Below are positions 25,782 through 33,602 of a DNA stretch of 64,000 bases, piece after piece; the first letter of the stretch is position 1; each line of letters begins with the position of its first letter. The position numbers were made by a program, and so were the translations under genes. The notes below the pieces were generated by a model. The model saw only the letters and a program-made list of their open reading frames with translations. It was not told the DNA's origin and ran no database searches. The stretch is taken from NCBI GenBank assembly GCA_963837655.1, contig CAWIOK010000021.1, positions 372,001 through 436,000 on the forward strand, in the 5' to 3' direction. This stretch comes from CAVVSD01 sp963837655 (lineage in GTDB: Bacteria > Actinomycetota > Thermoleophilia > Solirubrobacterales > Solirubrobacteraceae).

Positions 25782-26156
25782 GTGAGCCCGAGATCACCCA
25801 GTGACGCGCAGGCCGCGATCGACCGCGCCGGGCGGCTGTTGCCGGGCGCGGAGGCGACGGTGCTCACCGTCTGGGAGCCGTTCTTCGACATGATGGCCCT
25901 CGTCGCTGTCGCAGGCAGTGGGTTGGCCATGAACGGCGGCTACGGGGACGTCGAGGCGCTCGACGCCGCCAGCGAGGCTGCGGCGCTGACCACCGCGGGC
26001 AAGGGCTCGGACCGAGCGACCGCGACGGGTCTGCGGGCACGGCCGGAGGCGACGACGACGGAGAGGGGTGTCGCGTCGTTCCTGATGGGCAGCGTCTCAC
26101 ACGGCGTGCTGCAGCACGCCGACCGGCCCGTGCTCGTGGAGCCTTCGCCGGCCATG
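25782..26156 (+). pseudogene. Degraded universal stress protein (UspA-family) gene
   Basis: The frame reads SDAQAAIDRAGRLLPGAEAT and VLTVWEPFFDMMALVAVAGS, then jumps to ERGVASFLMGSVSHGVLQHA and DRPVLVEPSP. These are the start and end of a Usp domain. The first beta strand with its initiating Asp is missing, as is about 30 residues of the middle, including much of the nucleotide-binding loop. After PSP the frame continues into unrelated sequence without a stop, up to 26531. It is a pseudogene in the same decayed segment as the alcohol-dehydrogenase remnant. Confidence 0.75.
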
Positions 26157-26273
26157 TCACCTTCGCCTCACACCTCTCGGCGCAGCATGCAGGTCCCGGC
26201 TCCAACACTCGGCTGGCAAGAGCGCTCGACCGGCACGGTCAGCGCTGTCAGCTCGTTTCACCGGAGCCGCCCC

Positions 26274-26531
26274 ATGCAACCTCTTGCCGAAGCAGTCGAC
26301 CTCCCCGCCGGTGCGCGCGCTGCGCCCGACGCAGCAGGCTTGTCGCTCCCGAGCTTTCGGCTGCGGTGCTGCGACGTCCATCCCGTCCGCTGCGATGACA
26401 CGCAGAGCGCGTCCAGTCCGGGCGAGCTCGTCGAGTGGGCGCGTGCCCACGGTGCGAGCGCCCACGGATTCACCCCCGCGTGGTACAGCCCGGCGCAGGT
26501 CTCCTCGATGGCCTCTGCGGTCACCGGCTGA
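26274..26531 (+). CDS. DUF1059-like small protein
   Basis: The final 55 residues (FRLRCCDVHPVRCDDTQS, GELVEWARAHGASAHGFTPA) follow the pattern of DUF1059 proteins: a short beta strand with Cys residues, an acidic stretch, then a helix ending AHG(F/M)T. The first 25 residues are a low-complexity leader. ATG 26274 has GGAG seven bases upstream and is preferred to TTG 26340. The same frame is open leftwards through the Usp remnant, so read-through is possible. Function unknown. Confidence 0.55.
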   Translation: MQPLAEAVDLPAGARAAPDAAGLSLPSFRLRCCDVHPVRCDDTQSASSPGELVEWARAHGASAHGFTPAWYSPAQVSSMASAVTG

Positions 26532-26551
26532 ACACCCGCAGTGAGACGCGA

Positions 26552-26574
26552 GAAGCCCCGCGTGGCAGGGCTTC
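26552..26574 (-). terminator. Hairpin downstream of tRNA-Asp
   Basis: GAAGCCC (26552-26558) and GGGCTTC (26568-26574) form a perfect 7-bp stem with a nine-base loop, eight bases beyond the tRNA 3' end on the tRNA strand. There is no T run, which is common in such GC-rich genomes. It also lies just beyond the stop of the DUF1059-like gene, so it may serve both directions. Confidence 0.5.
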
Positions 26575-26581
26575 CTTGGAG

Positions 26582-26655
26582 CGGGAGCGACGGGACTCGA
26601 ACCCGCGACCTCCGGCGTGACAGGCCGGCGCTCTAACCGACTGAGCTACGCCCCC
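26582..26655 (-). tRNA. tRNA-Asp (GTC)
   Basis: The minus strand folds as a complete cloverleaf: seven-base-pair acceptor stem (GGGGGCG with CGCTCCC), D arm AGCTCAGTCGGTTAGAGC, anticodon loop CCTGTCACG with anticodon GTC, and T arm GCGGGTTCGAGTCCCGT. The discriminator base is G. CCA is not encoded. Confidence 0.95.
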
Positions 26656-26723
26656 GCGCGACGCGCCTCGGAAGCATAGCCACCCGGTCGCGCACGGGAG
26701 CCTGCGCATCGGCCCCGCGAGTG

Positions 26724-27881
26724 ATGCCACCATGCCCGGCCACTGTGGCAAGCTCTCCCCGCCTCGTGTCGCTGCACCCGTCAGACAAGGGCGCGGTCAC
26801 GCTGCCCGGTCTGCGAGCGGAGGGCTTCGTCCGTCGCCGGGCCGTGCCGCTGGCGCTCGCCCTGTTCGCGCTCATCACGCTCGCCCGGTTCCTCATCGAC
26901 GACCCCGAGGCCGGGTCGCTGACCCTGCTGTACACGCTCCCGATCGCCCTCCTCGCGATCGCCGAGGGCGCCGGAGCCGGCCTTGCGGCCGCCGGGCTCG
27001 CGGTCGTGCTCACCGCGGTCTGGGCACTGACCAACGACGTCGACATCAACGCCGTCGACTACATCACCCGCGCCGTCGCGTTCGGGACGACGGGCGGGGT
27101 CGTCGGGTGGTTCGCCGATCGCTCCCGCGCCAACCTGCGCACGGTGCGCGAGCGCGAGGAGGCGCTCGCCGCGCTGTCCGCGCAGCTCACCGAGCGGGCC
27201 CACGAGCTCGAGCGGTCCAACGCGGACCTGGAGCGCTTCGCGTACGTCGCCTCGCACGACCTCGCCGAGCCGCTGCGGACCATCTCGGGGTTCACCACGC
27301 TGCTCGGCCGCCGCTACAAGGGCCAGCTGGACCACGAGGCGGACGAGTTCATCGGCTTCATCGAGGACGGGACGCGCCGGATGCAGGAGCTGATCCGCGC
27401 CCTGCTGGACCTCTCGCGTGCGGGTACGTCCTCCAGCAACCCCGTCCGCGTCGATCTCGCCGCGGCCCTCGCCGAGGTCCTCAACGGCCTGCACGCCCAG
27501 ATCCGCGACCAGGACGCGACCGTGCGCGCGGAAGGGCTGCCCGCGGTCACCGGCGATCCCGCCCAGGTGCGCCAGCTGCTGCAGAACCTCATCGCCAACG
27601 CCGTGAAGTTCCGCGCCGACGAGCCGCCGCGCGTCGAGGTCTTCGCCCGCGCCGTGCCCGGCGACCGCGTGGAGGTGTCGATCGCCGACAACGGCATCGG
27701 CGTCCCGCCCGACCAGGCCGAGCGGATCTTCGAGCCCTTCCAGCGGGCCGCCGCCGGCCACGAGGGGACAGGGATCGGGCTCGCGGTATGCGCCAGAATC
27801 GTCGCAACGCACCGTGGTCGAATCTGGGTCGAGCCCAGGAAGGAGGGCGGGACCGTGTTCCGCTTCACATTGCCGGCATGA
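26724..27881 (+). CDS. Membrane sensor histidine kinase (HisKA type)
   Basis: The protein has three to four hydrophobic helices in the first 120 residues, a short coiled coil (REREEALAALSAQLTERAHE), a HisKA domain with the acceptor His in YVASHDLAEPLRTISGF, and a HATPase domain (QNLIANAVKF N-box, DNGIGVPPDQAERIFEPFQR, GTGIGLAV). The arrangement resembles phytochrome-class kinases without a photosensory domain. Its stop overlaps the next ATG (ATGA), which encodes its receiver. Start choice among GTG 26721, ATG 26724 and GTG 26766 is uncertain. Confidence 0.88.
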   Translation: MPPCPATVASSPRLVSLHPSDKGAVTLPGLRAEGFVRRRAVPLALALFALITLARFLIDDPEAGSLTLLYTLPIALLAIAEGAGAGLAAAGLAVVLTAVWALTNDVDINAVDYITRAVAFGTTGGVVGWFADRSRANLRTVREREEALAALSAQLTERAHELERSNADLERFAYVASHDLAEPLRTISGFTTLLGRRYKGQLDHEADEFIGFIEDGTRRMQELIRALLDLSRAGTSSSNPVRVDLAAALAEVLNGLHAQIRDQDATVRAEGLPAVTGDPAQVRQLLQNLIANAVKFRADEPPRVEVFARAVPGDRVEVSIADNGIGVPPDQAERIFEPFQRAAAGHEGTGIGLAVCARIVATHRGRIWVEPRKEGGTVFRFTLPA

Positions 27882-28318
27882 ACGACGGCCGGCTGATCAA
27901 CATCCTGCTCGTCGAGGACAACCCCGCCGACGTCCGCCTGACGCAGGAGGCGCTCAAGGAGGCGGCGAACGCGACGACTCGCCTGCACGTCGCCGGCGAC
28001 GGCGTCGAGGCGCTCGAGTTCCTCCACAAGCAGGGCGACTTCGCCGCGGCGCCGCGGCCCGACCTCATGCTGCTCGACCTGAACCTCCCGCGCGTCGACG
28101 GTCGTCAGGTGCTCGCCGCGGTGAAGGGCGATCCGGACCTGCGGCGCATCCCGGTCGTGGTGCTGACGACATCGCCGTCGGAGGACGACATCCTCCACGC
28201 CTACGACCAGCACGTGAACTCCTACATCCGCAAGCCCGTCGACCTCGACCAGTTCCTCGCCGTGCTGAAGGCGATCGACGACTACTGGCTCGGCTCGGTC
28301 TCGCTGCCGTCGCGCTGA
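27878..28318 (+). CDS. Single-domain response regulator (Rcp1-type)
   Basis: This 146-residue protein is a lone receiver: acidic residues in LLVEDNPADVRLTQEALKE, acceptor Asp in LMLLDLNLPRVDG, Thr in VVVLTTSPSEDD and Lys in YIRKPVDLDQF. The ADVRL and insert pattern is that of Rcp1/CheY-like partners of phytochrome-type kinases. It has no output domain. Translational coupling to the upstream kinase makes it the cognate receiver. Confidence 0.92.
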   Translation: MNDGRLINILLVEDNPADVRLTQEALKEAANATTRLHVAGDGVEALEFLHKQGDFAAAPRPDLMLLDLNLPRVDGRQVLAAVKGDPDLRRIPVVVLTTSPSEDDILHAYDQHVNSYIRKPVDLDQFLAVLKAIDDYWLGSVSLPSR

Positions 28319-28324
28319 GCGCGG

Positions 28325-29167
28325 TCAGAGGCGCGCGAGCCGCCCCGCGAGCTCGCCGAAGAAGCTCGGAGCCCGTGTGCGCAGGAGGCGCGCGCTCGTT
28401 GCGGGAACGCGGATCGTCGCGTCCGCGCCCGCCGCGATCTCGCCCGCGACGCGACCGTCCACCTCGATGACCAGTGGCGGCCCGTCCGGGGCGTTGCGCA
28501 CGGTCACCGGCTCGTCCTCGTGGAGCACGAGCGCGCCGGGCATGGGCGCGCGGGCGTTCAGCGTCCGCAGCACGAGCGCGCGCAGCAGCGGGGAGAGGAC
28601 CGGGCCGCCGGCGTTGAGGTTGTGGGCGGTCGAGCCGCCGGGCGACGCGAACACGAGGCCGTCGCCGACGAGCGAGGCGAGCGGCGTGCCGCCCAGGGTC
28701 AGCGAGACCCTGGCGGGGCCGGCTCCGTAGTGGCGGGCGAGGCCGATGTCGTTCGCTGCGAGCGTGTCGATCCCCGGCGCGGTCAGGTGGATCGTGCTGC
28801 GCTCCTCGACGGTCGCGCCGTCCTCCGAGATCGCCTCCAGCGCCATCGGCAGCCCCGCGCGATCGACGTCGGCGAGGAAGCCGACGTGGCCGAAGTTGAC
28901 GCCGAGCACGGGAACGCCGAGCGGCGTCGCGTAGCGCAGCGCGGTGAGGATCGTCCCGTCGCCGCCGAGGGCGACGATCGCCTGGACGTCCGCGGGCTGG
29001 ATCTCCGCCGCGGTCCCGAGCTCGGCGATCCCGACGCCCGCGCCCGCGCCCCAGGTGCGCAGCTGGCCCATCTCGCGCGTGCACGCCTGGTCGGGGGTGC
29101 GGACGACGCCGACCGGGAGGCGGGTCGCGGTGGTGTCGAGTGCGAAGGGTGCGAGGTGCGCGCTCAC
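28325..29167 (-). CDS. nadK: NAD kinase
   Basis: The protein (280 residues with this start) has the NAD-kinase motif VALGGDGTILTALRY, then GVNFGHVGFLADV, AANDIGLARHYG and GLVFASPGGSTAHNLNAGGP. The enzyme phosphorylates NAD to NADP with ATP or polyphosphate in the cytoplasm. GTG 29167 gives the usual length, with the first strand at RLPVGVVRTP; a frame continues upstream to 29305 but would add 46 residues without family support. It lies divergent from the DUF6325 gene. Confidence 0.92.
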   Translation of the reverse strand: MSAHLAPFALDTTATRLPVGVVRTPDQACTREMGQLRTWGAGAGVGIAELGTAAEIQPADVQAIVALGGDGTILTALRYATPLGVPVLGVNFGHVGFLADVDRAGLPMALEAISEDGATVEERSTIHLTAPGIDTLAANDIGLARHYGAGPARVSLTLGGTPLASLVGDGLVFASPGGSTAHNLNAGGPVLSPLLRALVLRTLNARAPMPGALVLHEDEPVTVRNAPDGPPLVIEVDGRVAGEIAAGADATIRVPATSARLLRTRAPSFFGELAGRLARL

Positions 29168-29204
29168 GTTCCCGAGGATGCCGCATCGGGCGACCGTGAG
29201 GTCA

Positions 29205-29223
29205 TTCACCCTGAACGGGTGAA
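29205..29223. promoter_or_regulatory. Inverted repeat in the nadK/DUF6325 divergent promoter region
   Basis: TTCACCC (29205-29211) and GGGTGAA (29217-29223) form a perfect 7-bp dyad with a five-base spacer, 38-56 bases upstream of nadK and 73-91 upstream of the DUF6325 start. It could be an operator for either gene. No regulator is evident. Confidence 0.35.
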
Positions 29224-29295
29224 GCGCCAGGCCCGCACCGGGGTTAGCGTCGACTCCCGGACATCGTCGTCCGCGATCGCCGAACGGAGGCAGAC

Positions 29296-29742
29296 ATGGC
29301 AGCACAAGAAGAGGAATTCGGCCCGGTCGACATCGTCGTCATCGGCTACCCGGCCGACGCGCCGCTGACCGGAGAGGCGGTCCCGCTGCTGCTGGATCTC
29401 GTCGACCAGGGCATCGTCCGCGTGCTGGACGTGCTCTTCGTCATGCAGGGCGAGGACGGCACGTTCGCCGGCTTCGAGGCCACGGACGTCAGCTCCGACA
29501 GCATCGGCGACCTGCGGGTGTTCGAGGGCGCGTCGAGCGGCCTGCTCGGAGCGGACGACGTCTCGGCCGTCTCCGGGACACTGGAGCCCGGGACCTCGGC
29601 AGTGATGATCATGTACGAGAACCGCTGGGCCGCGCCCTTCGCGGCGGCGGTGCGCCGCAACGGCGGCGTGCTCCTGGACAACCAGCGGATCTCGCACGCC
29701 GAGCTCGTCGAGGCGCTCGACGCCGCCGAGTCGTCTTCCTAA
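29296..29742 (+). CDS. DUF6325-family protein (paralogue 1)
   Basis: The protein (148 residues) has conserved blocks FGPVDIVVIGYPADAP, VPLLLDLVDQGIVRVLDVLF, TSAVMIMYENRWAAPFAAAV and RNGGVLLDNQRIS. It is a soluble alpha/beta protein of the DUF6325 family; no catalytic motif is visible. GGAGG is followed by CAGAC and the ATG. A paralogue lies at 42276-42737 with the same block order. The SHOCT-protein gene follows 17 bases later, a pairing seen in other actinobacteria. Confidence 0.75.
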   Translation: MAAQEEEFGPVDIVVIGYPADAPLTGEAVPLLLDLVDQGIVRVLDVLFVMQGEDGTFAGFEATDVSSDSIGDLRVFEGASSGLLGADDVSAVSGTLEPGTSAVMIMYENRWAAPFAAAVRRNGGVLLDNQRISHAELVEALDAAESSS

Positions 29743-29758
29743 CGAAAGGACCTGACCG

Positions 29759-30040
29759 ATGCCAGGCTTGCTCCGAATGGTCGGCCGTACCGCAGTCATC
29801 GCCGGCACGGCGACGACCGTCTCCAACCGCGTCAGCCGCCGTCAGGCGAACAAGTGGTCCCAGGAGGAGGCGCAGCAGGCGCCCGCCCAGGAGCCCCAGT
29901 ACGCCGAGCCGGCGCCCGCCGCGGAAGCGCCCGCCGAGAGCCGCATGGACAAGCTGACGAAGCTCGGCGAGCTGAAGGCGGCAGGCGTGCTCACCGACGA
30001 CGAGTTCGCTGCGGAGAAGGCGCGCATCCTCCAGAGCTGA
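29759..30040 (+). CDS. SHOCT-domain small protein
   Basis: This 93-residue protein has an N-terminal segment GRTAVIAGTATTVSNRVS, an Ala/Pro/Glu linker, and a C-terminal SHOCT module (KLTKLGELKAAGVLTDDEFA, EKARIL). SHOCT modules occur at the ends of many proteins and are thought to mediate oligomerisation. It is 17 bases downstream of the DUF6325 gene with GAAAGGA before its ATG. The analogous position after the second DUF6325 gene holds a different short protein with a similar VAKTAVVA segment. Confidence 0.75.
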   Translation: MPGLLRMVGRTAVIAGTATTVSNRVSRRQANKWSQEEAQQAPAQEPQYAEPAPAAEAPAESRMDKLTKLGELKAAGVLTDDEFAAEKARILQS

Positions 30041-30184
30041 CGGACGATGCGCCGGGGGCGTTTGCGTCCGTAATCCGTACGGCGTAGTGTTGGTATGCCA
30101 CCTCGCGGTGGCGTCATGCCCGCCCCCGCACAACCGCGGATCGCCATGCGATCCGCGCGATGCACGAGTGATCGGCCCGCGTCG

Positions 30185-32077
30185 ATGGCACTACCCAATG
30201 CTCGAGCAGGCCGTCTGACCTCGGGCCGCGCCGATACCGCGACCGTCGTCGTGGTCGGGGCGCTCGGGCTCGCACTCGCCGCGGCGTCGGTCACGATCGC
30301 CCTGCGCGGCGGCATGCCCCAGCCTGGCTGGCTCGCGGTCCGCAACGCGCTGATGATCCTCGCGCCGATCGCCGTCGGCCTCTACGCCTGGCGCGAGGCG
30401 ACCCACGCGCGGTTCGGCCGCCTGCTCGTCCTCGCAGGCCTGTTCTGGTCGCTCGTCGGGCTGACCGCGACCACCGACGCGCTGCCCTACAGCATCGGCC
30501 GCATGGCGGCATGGGTCGCCGAGATCGGGCTCGCGTACCTGATCCTCGCCTTCCCCTCCGGGCGGCTGCCCGGACGCCCCGACCGACTGCTCATGGCGGC
30601 CGTCACGCTGCTCATGGGCGTCCTGTACATCCCGACGGGCTTCCTCGTCGACCACTTCCCGGTGCCGACCTACGTCGTCACCTGCAGCGCCGACTGCCCG
30701 GCCAACGCCCTCTCGCTGCTGGCCTCGACGCCGGCGTGGATCACGGACGGCGTCGTCCCGGTGCGCGAGGCGATCACCGTCGTGATCACGGGGCTGATCG
30801 CCTGGCGCCTGGTCCAACGGCTGCGACACGCCACGCGCCTCATGCGCCGCGCGCTGTGGCCGGTCCTCGTGTGCGCGATCGTGCGGATCACCTCCCTCGG
30901 CACGTGGATCGTGCTGCGCCGCGCCGGCGTCATCGACGACGGCAGCGCGATCTGGCTGGCCGACACACTCGCGCTCAGCCTCCCGCTCATGTCCGCAGGG
31001 TTCCTGGCCGGCCTGCTCAGCTGGCGCCTGTACGCGGCTGATGCGCTGCTGCTGCTGGCGCAGCGGCTCCGCGCCGCGCACACCACCGAGGAGCGGCGGG
31101 TGGCGATCTCCCAGGTCGTCAGGGATCCGTCCCTCGAGCTCGTGTTCGCCCGGCCGGGCGACGGCGGAGGGTGGGTCACCGCCGACGGCTGGCCCGCGGA
31201 GCTTCCCGGCGAGGAGCATGGTCGCGCGATCACGGTCATCGAGTCCGACGCCGGCCCGGTCGCGGCGCTCGTCCACGACACCGCGCTGTCCGAGCAGCGC
31301 AGCTTCCTGGAGGCGGTCGGCGGCTTCGCGCTCGTCTGGGATGAGAACCAGCGGCTGGCGGAGCGCGTGGACACGTCACGTGGGGAGCTGCAGGAGTCGC
31401 GGGCACGCATCCTCGCGGCCGCCGACAACGAGCGGCGGCGGATCGAGCGCGACCTGCATGACGGCGGTCAGCAGCGCCTTGTCGCGCTTCGCATCAGGCT
31501 CCAGCTGGCGGAGGAGATGATGGCCAAGAGCCCGTCGGGCGCGCGCGAGATGCTCCATCAGCTCGCACGGGACGTGGACGGCGTCCTCGAGGAGCTCCGC
31601 TCGCTCGCCGCCGGCGTGTACCCCGCGGCCCTGTCCGCCCACGGCCTTCGGGATGCCGTCCGGGCAGCGGCGGCGGAGTCGCCGCTTCCGGTGCACGTCG
31701 ACGTCAAGGGCGCCGCCCGCTACAGCGACGCCGTCGAGGCGGCGGTGTACTTCTGCTGCCTGGAGGCGATGCAGAACGCGGCGAAGCACGCGCCCGGCTC
31801 GCACGTGCGGATGATGCTCGAGCTCGGGACCGACCTGCGCTTCGAGGTCAGCGACGACGGCCCCGGGTTCGACATCGAGAGCAGCGACAGACGCGGGCTG
31901 CACAACATGCGCGATCGCGTCTCCGCCCTCGGCGGGCGGCTCGAGGTGGTCTCAGCTCCCGGGACCGGCACCCGCATCCGCGGGTGGCTTCCCGCCGCGC
32001 CGCGCGTGCGCCCGCCACAACCGGCGCAGCGCCGCGGGACCGAACTCCTGCTTGCGGACGAGCACAGCAGCACCTGA
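30185..32077 (+). CDS. Membrane sensor histidine kinase (NarL-type, HisKA_3)
   Basis: The protein (about 630 residues from ATG 30185) has some eight hydrophobic helices (first 290 residues), a GAF-like middle region, a HisKA_3 helix with acceptor His in RRRIERDLHDGGQQRLVALR, and a HATPase domain (CCLEAMQNAAKHAP, VSDDGPGFDI, GLHNMRDRVSALGGRLEV). The frame opens as far as 30095 (ATG 30095, 30116, 30146); no start has a good ribosome site. The C-terminal 25 residues beyond the ATPase fold overlap the opposing receiver gene for 126 bases. Confidence 0.85.
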   Translation: MALPNARAGRLTSGRADTATVVVVGALGLALAAASVTIALRGGMPQPGWLAVRNALMILAPIAVGLYAWREATHARFGRLLVLAGLFWSLVGLTATTDALPYSIGRMAAWVAEIGLAYLILAFPSGRLPGRPDRLLMAAVTLLMGVLYIPTGFLVDHFPVPTYVVTCSADCPANALSLLASTPAWITDGVVPVREAITVVITGLIAWRLVQRLRHATRLMRRALWPVLVCAIVRITSLGTWIVLRRAGVIDDGSAIWLADTLALSLPLMSAGFLAGLLSWRLYAADALLLLAQRLRAAHTTEERRVAISQVVRDPSLELVFARPGDGGGWVTADGWPAELPGEEHGRAITVIESDAGPVAALVHDTALSEQRSFLEAVGGFALVWDENQRLAERVDTSRGELQESRARILAAADNERRRIERDLHDGGQQRLVALRIRLQLAEEMMAKSPSGAREMLHQLARDVDGVLEELRSLAAGVYPAALSAHGLRDAVRAAAAESPLPVHVDVKGAARYSDAVEAAVYFCCLEAMQNAAKHAPGSHVRMMLELGTDLRFEVSDDGPGFDIESSDRRGLHNMRDRVSALGGRLEVVSAPGTGTRIRGWLPAAPRVRPPQPAQRRGTELLLADEHSST

Positions 32078-32383
32078 CGCCTTCACCGCTCCCGGCGCCG
32101 CAGCGGTGAGCTCGACGGAGACCAGCACGACCACGACGTCCGGATGACGGTCGCAGATGGACCGCGCCGTCTGCAGGCCGTCCATGTCCGGCATCCGCAC
32201 GTCGAGGAGGACCAGGGCAGGGTCGAGCCGGTCGACGGCCCCGATCGCGTCCTCACCCGACGACGCCCCGCCCAGCCAGCGGAACCCCGGGGTCGCAACG
32301 ACGACCTCCCGGACCACGTCGAGGAAGAAGGGCTGGTCGTCCACGCCGAGGACGCCGACCTCCTCGTGTGCCGTGGCGCCCAT
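31952..32383 (-). CDS. Single-domain response regulator
   Basis: This 143-residue receiver has VGVLGVDDQPFFLDVVREVV at the start, acceptor Asp in LVLLDVRMPDMDG, a Ser-containing switch (VVLVSVEL) and Lys in VLVRKQEFG. No DNA-binding domain follows. The start ATG 32383 fits the domain; a longer frame to 32446 is not supported. Its last 42 codons are antisense to the end of the kinase gene. It lies 11 bases upstream of... the permease gene is on the same strand, ending at 32394, so the permease precedes it in a possible operon. Confidence 0.8.
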   Translation of the reverse strand: MGATAHEEVGVLGVDDQPFFLDVVREVVVATPGFRWLGGASSGEDAIGAVDRLDPALVLLDVRMPDMDGLQTARSICDRHPDVVVVLVSVELTAAAPGAVKASGAAVLVRKQEFGPAALRRLWRAHARRGGKPPADAGAGPGS

Positions 32384-32393
32384 GCCCAGTCGC

Positions 32394-33515
32394 TCAGCTC
32401 GCGGGCGCCGGAACGCCTGTCGCGGCCTCGTCCGCGAGGCGGGCATCGCGGAGGTCTCCCATGATGCGGGTGACCGCCGAGACGAGCGGCGCGGCCAGGA
32501 TGAGGCCCGCCGCGCCGAAGAGGCTGCCGCCGGCGATGGTGACGATGAGCACGGCGAGGGGGTGGATCCCGAGCGCCGCGCCGTACGCGATCGGCTGGAC
32601 GAGCTGCTGGAGGATCCCGTTGGCCAGCAGCTGGATGACGATCATCGCGACGGCCGCGTCCGTTCCCGCCCCGCCGAGCGCGATCAGCACCGAGAACGCG
32701 CCAGCGGCCCACGCGCCGAGGTACGGGATGTAGGCCCCGATGAACGTGATGAGCGCGATGGTCCCCACCTGCGGCACGCCCAGCGCGAGCGCCCCGCCAC
32801 CGATGACGACGGCGTTGAACCCGGCGACGATCGTGACGCCGAGGAAGTAGCCGCGCAGCGACTGCAGCACCCGGCCCGTGATCATGTGCCCGACCGGCAC
32901 GGGGACGCCGAGGTGGCGCTCGCCCCAGCCGCGGATGGTGGGGCCGTCCTTGAGCAGGAAGAACAGGCTCAGCGCGGTCAGCGCGAGGAAGAACGCCAGC
33001 GACGAGAGCTTCGCGATGCCCACCGTGACGCCGTGGATGAGCGCCTCGAAGGTGGACTTCGCGGAGCTGTTGGCGTCCGAGGTGGTGCCCTGCGAGCTCT
33101 TCGTGCTGATCCCCAGGTCCTGCAGCCAGCCCTGGATCGTGTGCTCGGCCGCCGTCAGATGGCTGCTGAGGTCGCCCGCCTGGCCGGCGATCCCCCCGAC
33201 GACGACCACGACGAGCCCGACCGCCACCCCGACGAGCCCGAGGAGCACGAGCGCAGCCCCCACGGCACGCGGGATCCGGTGACGCGACAGCCAGCCGACG
33301 ACCGGCGACGCAACGGCCGCGACGACCCCTGCGGTGAGCACCGGCAGCACGATCGTCTGCGTGAGCGACATCAGCCAGACGACGCCGACGAGCAGCAGGG
33401 TGACGCCGACGAGCAGCCACGACGTCGTGCCGGCGTCGCGTAGCCAGCGCGGCGCCGCGCGGACCATCGAGCGGTCGGTCAGCGGCCGGCGGGCGCCGCC
33501 GGCCTCCGCGCTCAT
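32394..33515 (-). CDS. AI-2E/PerM-family membrane protein
   Basis: The protein (373 residues) has seven to eight hydrophobic helices with a soluble loop (about 105-165, GWLQDLGISTKSS). Family patterns include LSLFFLLKDGPTIRGW, GVPQVGTIALITFIGAYIPY and the C-terminal GSLFGAAGLILAAPLVSAV. Members export small molecules or act as Na+/H+ antiporters; the substrate here is unknown. ATG 33515 is supported by GGGAG eight bases upstream. Confidence 0.85.
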   Translation of the reverse strand: MSAEAGGARRPLTDRSMVRAAPRWLRDAGTTSWLLVGVTLLLVGVVWLMSLTQTIVLPVLTAGVVAAVASPVVGWLSRHRIPRAVGAALVLLGLVGVAVGLVVVVVGGIAGQAGDLSSHLTAAEHTIQGWLQDLGISTKSSQGTTSDANSSAKSTFEALIHGVTVGIAKLSSLAFFLALTALSLFFLLKDGPTIRGWGERHLGVPVPVGHMITGRVLQSLRGYFLGVTIVAGFNAVVIGGGALALGVPQVGTIALITFIGAYIPYLGAWAAGAFSVLIALGGAGTDAAVAMIVIQLLANGILQQLVQPIAYGAALGIHPLAVLIVTIAGGSLFGAAGLILAAPLVSAVTRIMGDLRDARLADEAATGVPAPAS

Positions 33516-33602
33516 CGGATGTGCTCCCGCTCGCCCACGCTGGCCGCCACTCTGGCGCGGGTGCGCGAGAGCCACGTCATACGGATGGGGTGATCCACCG
33601 CC

